Part shown: positions 35,747 through 36,660 of the stretch, in pieces
Position numbering within the stretch: the stretch's first letter is position 1
Layout: the number at the start of each line of letters is the position of its first letter
IMG/VR virus record: IMGVR_UViG_3300021519_000025
Span: 1-36,660 of that record
DNA: 36,660 nucleotides
From: a virus
Strand: one strand, 5' to 3'
Translations under genes and position numbers: made by a program
Notes under the pieces: model-generated
The model's database searches: none
Seen by the model: the letters and a program-made list of their open reading frames with translations, nothing else
What the model was told of the DNA's origin: nothing

Positions 35747-36151
35747 ATGACATGGACATACGGCATAAAAACATTCACCAGTGATGATATAGATGGGAAC
35801 TACGGTTTTGTTTATATCATTACTAACACTGTCAATGACCGAAAATACATTGGTAAAAAGTGGTTCTGGTCTTTACGTAAGAAAAAGATCAAGGGGAAAA
35901 AACGCGCTAAGCGTGTTAAGCTAGAATCTGATTGGAAAGATTACTATGGATCTTCAGCCGAATTACTAGCTGACATAGAAAAATATGGTAAAGATAATTT
36001 CAAGCGCGAAATATTAGTACTCTGTAAGACTAAAGGAGATACTTCATATCATGAAGCTAGACTTCAGTTTGAATTTAGAGTACTTGAATCTGATGAGTAT
36101 TACAACTCGTGGATTATTTGTAAAGTAAGGAAGAATCATATTTCGCTATGA
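35747..36151 (+). CDS. GIY-YIG family endonuclease-like protein
   Basis: A 134-residue protein. YGFVYIITNTVNDRKYIGKK (residues 19-38) carries the GIY- and YIG-type motifs; DYYGSSAELLADIEKYGKDN and FKREILVLCKTKGD follow, with the catalytic Glu likely in the YHEARLQFEF segment. Unlike the homing enzyme at 8677 it is only the nuclease domain without DNA-binding modules, and resembles compact GIY-YIG proteins of other T4-like phages. It is in the nrd gene series. The last 38 bp overlap the end of the convergent HNH gene. Confidence 0.82.
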   Translation: MTWTYGIKTFTSDDIDGNYGFVYIITNTVNDRKYIGKKWFWSLRKKKIKGKKRAKRVKLESDWKDYYGSSAELLADIEKYGKDNFKREILVLCKTKGDTSYHEARLQFEFRVLESDEYYNSWIICKVRKNHISL

Positions 36152-36635
36152 AATTTGCTTTACCTCTCCACCACCCAGGCGGAACTTGTTCATGTGGAAA
36201 TATATGAGAATTCATAACACCATTAGTAATTCTTATTTTTCCACTGGTAGATGGTGGGCCCTTTTCAACTATTCGACCTTTCGCCCAACCCATATGAATG
36301 AATATAGGCACTTCATTTGGTTTTAAGAACTTACTCATTAGACCATTATTATACCAAACTGACCCAGCGTGACCGTGCGTAGTATTGATTTTCTTTCTCA
36401 TTTGCTTAAAAGATGCGGGTGTAATATTAGGATATTTTGCACAATATGCACATCTTATTGATAAATTATCTAAATTATAGTTTTCTTTATCACCATTTTT
36501 ATGGTATAATAAAAGATATGAGGGTAAAGTTTTAGTTGGCTCGAGTTGCTTAAGCCAAATCCCAGCCTTGCATATCTCACAGTAACAGCCATTTTCAGTG
36601 GCTAGCCACCATACTATTTGTTCAATTGTGTTCAT
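36114..36635 (-). CDS. HNH homing endonuclease (minus strand)
   Basis: A 173-residue protein. The HNH core is YHKNGDKENYNLDNLSIRC with CYCEIC and CAYC pairs giving a four-Cys zinc site (about residues 17-68). The C-terminal half has two copies of a DNA-binding module of the form NG...P..GWxxGR: VWYNNGLMSKFLKPNEVP followed by GWAKGR, and RITNGVMNSHIF followed by PPGWWRGK. The same module ends the GIY-YIG enzyme at 8677. It is convergent with the upstream series and its 3' end overlaps the neighbour. No ribosome binding site is visible; the frame stays open to the window edge, so the true start may lie outside. Confidence 0.85.
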   Translation of the reverse strand: MNTIEQIVWWLATENGCYCEICKAGIWLKQLEPTKTLPSYLLLYHKNGDKENYNLDNLSIRCAYCAKYPNITPASFKQMRKKINTTHGHAGSVWYNNGLMSKFLKPNEVPIFIHMGWAKGRIVEKGPPSTSGKIRITNGVMNSHIFPHEQVPPGWWRGKANFIAKYDSSLLYK

Positions 36636-36640
36636 ATAAA

Positions 36641-36648
36641 TATTTATA
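36641..36648 (-). promoter_or_regulatory. Late promoter box directly before the HNH gene
   Basis: TATAAATA on the minus strand, inside the palindrome TATAAATATTTATA, so a box also reads on the plus strand (36635-36642). The expected minus-strand start falls on the A of the HNH ATG. Confidence 0.4.
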
Positions 36649-36660
36649 GAAATTCGCGGG

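Overview
This window looks like part of the genome of a T4-like myovirus that infects an alphaproteobacterium, probably of the order Rhizobiales. The T4-like signature is a linked replication block: family B DNA polymerase (gp43), UvsX recombinase, gp41-type helicase and a gp61-type primase, plus class Ia ribonucleotide reductase NrdA/NrdB. T4-type late promoter boxes (TATAAATA) and N-termini like the T4 internal-protein capsid-targeting leader support this. The host guess rests on a GTA-type three-TM holin, a DUF3563-like small protein, a secreted protein resembling a rhizobial periplasmic family, and ThyX. No head or tail core genes (terminase, portal, major capsid) are present, so only part of the genome is seen.

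Layout. 1-2234: small, tightly overlapping early genes of unknown function, GC-richer up to about 1.4 kb. 2352-5491: a SAM methyltransferase and two tandem paralogous glycosyltransferase-like genes that share two perfectly identical DNA blocks. 5488-7259: small secreted or membrane proteins, including an outer-membrane beta-barrel. 6415-11603: thirteen tRNA genes interleaved with a GIY-YIG homing endonuclease, the wreck of a second one, a solo hairpin scar, a dCMP deaminase, a winged-helix protein and a metallophosphoesterase. 11659-14651: lysis genes (GH19 endolysin, holin), a GNAT acetyltransferase, small genes, Hsp20 and a DUF3563-like protein, ending in a strong terminator. 14734-20159: DNA polymerase, UvsX and helicase. 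20160-20310: a candidate late small RNA. 20349-30002: late, virion-associated genes, many with a T4-like capsid-targeting leader. 30059-36151: primase, thyX, nrdA, nrdB and small conserved genes, closing with a GIY-YIG protein. 36114-36635: the only clear minus-strand gene, an HNH endonuclease.

Regulation can be read from the DNA. Early-type promoters follow (TAG)TGTACA - 17 bp - TATAAT and recur about ten times before small genes, tRNAs, uvsX and primase; at several the TAG is also the stop codon of the gene before. Late-type TATAAATA boxes precede the virion genes and the candidate small RNA. At the endolysin and the GIY-YIG gene the TATAAATA lies inside the 5' arm of a hairpin whose 3' arm holds the ribosome binding site, the same logic as T4 lysozyme gene e and I-TevI.

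How the genes fit together: dCMP deaminase, ThyX and NrdAB supply dTTP and dNTPs to the gp43/gp41/gp61/UvsX replication machinery; the tRNA set, mostly U34 anticodons, suits an AT-rich phage in a GC-rich host. The most interesting block is 21.3-29.6 kb: a HAD phosphatase, a KxDG nucleotidyltransferase (ligase-like) and an NMN-adenylyltransferase-like enzyme each begin with a short leader ending in an L/I-x-E site. This suggests enzymes packaged in the head and injected with the DNA.
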